Positions 63,528-64,000 of a DNA stretch of 64,000 bases are shown in pieces (the first letter of the stretch is position 1; every line of letters begins with the position of its first letter). This stretch comes from JADGHX01 sp963837755 (GTDB lineage: Bacteria > Pseudomonadota > Gammaproteobacteria > Steroidobacterales > Steroidobacteraceae), in assembly GCA_963837755.1 (NCBI GenBank), contig CAWIOP010000002.1, positions 496,001-560,000 on the forward strand, read 5' to 3'. Made by a program: the position numbers and the translations under genes. A model generated the notes under the pieces. It saw only the letters and a list, made by a program, of their open reading frames with translations. It was not told the origin of the DNA and made no database searches.

Positions 63528-64000
63528 TGGCGTGTCGGCTGGCCTGTGGACCGCGTTCAAATCGCTTCTCGCGTCGCTCAATTGCGACGGCGGCTATGGG
63601 CTGACTCTGCTTTGCCTCGGCATGCCTGCTGTCGCTGTTGCCTGAGCTCGCCGGGGAGACGGCGCGCGCTGGCGCTGCGCTACGAGCGCGAGGCCATCGC
63701 GGCCGGGCAGTGGTGGCGGCTCCTGACCGCTCATCTGGTGCACCTCGACCTGCGGCACGCGCTGCTCAACCTGCTGGGCCTCGTGCTGCTGTGGGCCCTG
63801 TTCGCCCGCGACTACCGCCCGCGCCAGTGGCTGCATCGATCGCCTGCGGCCGCGATCGCTCGCCATCGATGCGGGCCTGTGGTTGCGGGATCCGCAGCTG
63901 CAGTGGTACGTCGGTGCCTCCGGCGTGCTGCACGGCTTCATGGCCGCCGGCACGCTCGCGCACCTGCGGCGGCGGCGAGCTCGACGGCTGGATTCTCGCG
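63528..64000 (+). CDS. rrtA: Rhombosortase, rhomboid-family protease (frameshifted, cut by window end)
   Basis: A rhomboid-type intramembrane serine protease fragment. Pieces in three frames give SLLPELAGET, AIAAGQWWRLLTAHLVHLDL, RHALLNLLGLVLLWALFARD, LRDPQLQWYVGASGVLHGFM and AAGTLAHLRR. The GASGVLHG loop carries the rhomboid Ser, and WYVGASGVLHG matches rhombosortases, which process GlyGly-CTERM proteins exported by type II secretion. That partnership fits its place divergent from gspG. The start is uncertain and the C-terminus lies beyond the window. Confidence 0.72.

Overview
The window is a GC-rich, gene-dense stretch of a gammaproteobacterial chromosome. A fused aspartokinase/diaminopimelate decarboxylase, an S-box riboswitch before metX, a TonB-ExbB-ExbD-ExbD-TPR cassette, a TrpR-like gene heading the his operon, a type II secretion cluster ending beside a rhombosortase, and an MhpR-like IclR regulator together suggest the Steroidobacterales/Nevskiales/Xanthomonadales neighbourhood. 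That placement is inferred from gene content, not from a marker gene. I recognised no rRNA, tRNA, CRISPR array or complete insertion sequence.

Layout. 1-7.5 kb: a sensor-less histidine kinase end, glgC, an ECF sigma/anti-sigma pair, a large membrane protein with a spermidine-synthase-like domain, and a SAM hydrolase (DUF62). 7.6-13.5 kb: a small acidic protein, lysAC, PBP1B and its likely lipoprotein activator LpoP. 13.6-21.1 kb (minus): the his operon (trpR-like, hisG, D, C, B, H, A, F, IE) behind a trp-operator-like palindrome. 21.1-22.3 kb: remains of an MFS gene and a cluster of palindromic repeats. 22.5-25.0 kb: promoter, SAM-I riboswitch, metX, metB. 25.1-33.5 kb (minus): ilvC, ilvA, leuA, ilvE, leuC, leuD, leuB, preceded by a leader peptide and attenuator. 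33.6-38.0 kb: leucyl aminopeptidase, an EamA permease and ilvD with its own leader. 38.2-43.6 kb: tonB, exbB, two exbD, and two TPR paralogues flanking a peroxiredoxin. 43.7-46.3 kb (minus): etfBA and an IclR/MhpR regulator. 46.6-51.6 kb: an oligopeptide ABC transporter with fused ATPases, and alaA. 51.6-57.7 kb: an AddB-like nuclease and AddA-like helicase-nuclease. 57.7-64 kb: gspGHIJKLMN (minus) and a divergent rhombosortase.

Functionally the window is dominated by amino acid synthesis (Lys, His, Met, Leu/Val/Ile, Ala). Three different control devices are visible: a TrpR-type operator (his), a riboswitch (met) and a translational attenuator (ilv-leu). The rest is mostly envelope biology: PBP1B/LpoP, TonB energisation, and type II secretion with rhombosortase.

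Sequence quality matters here. Several conserved housekeeping genes (lysAC, hisF/H/B, metB, leuB/D/C, ilvE, leuA, middle of ilvD, oppDF, alaA, gspG, rrtA) are broken by single-base indels, in places every 100-200 bases, whereas other genes stay open for up to 3.4 kb. Every piece still reads as conserved protein when the frame is switched. I read these as sequencing or assembly errors, list each as one CDS spanning its pieces, and mark it as frameshifted.
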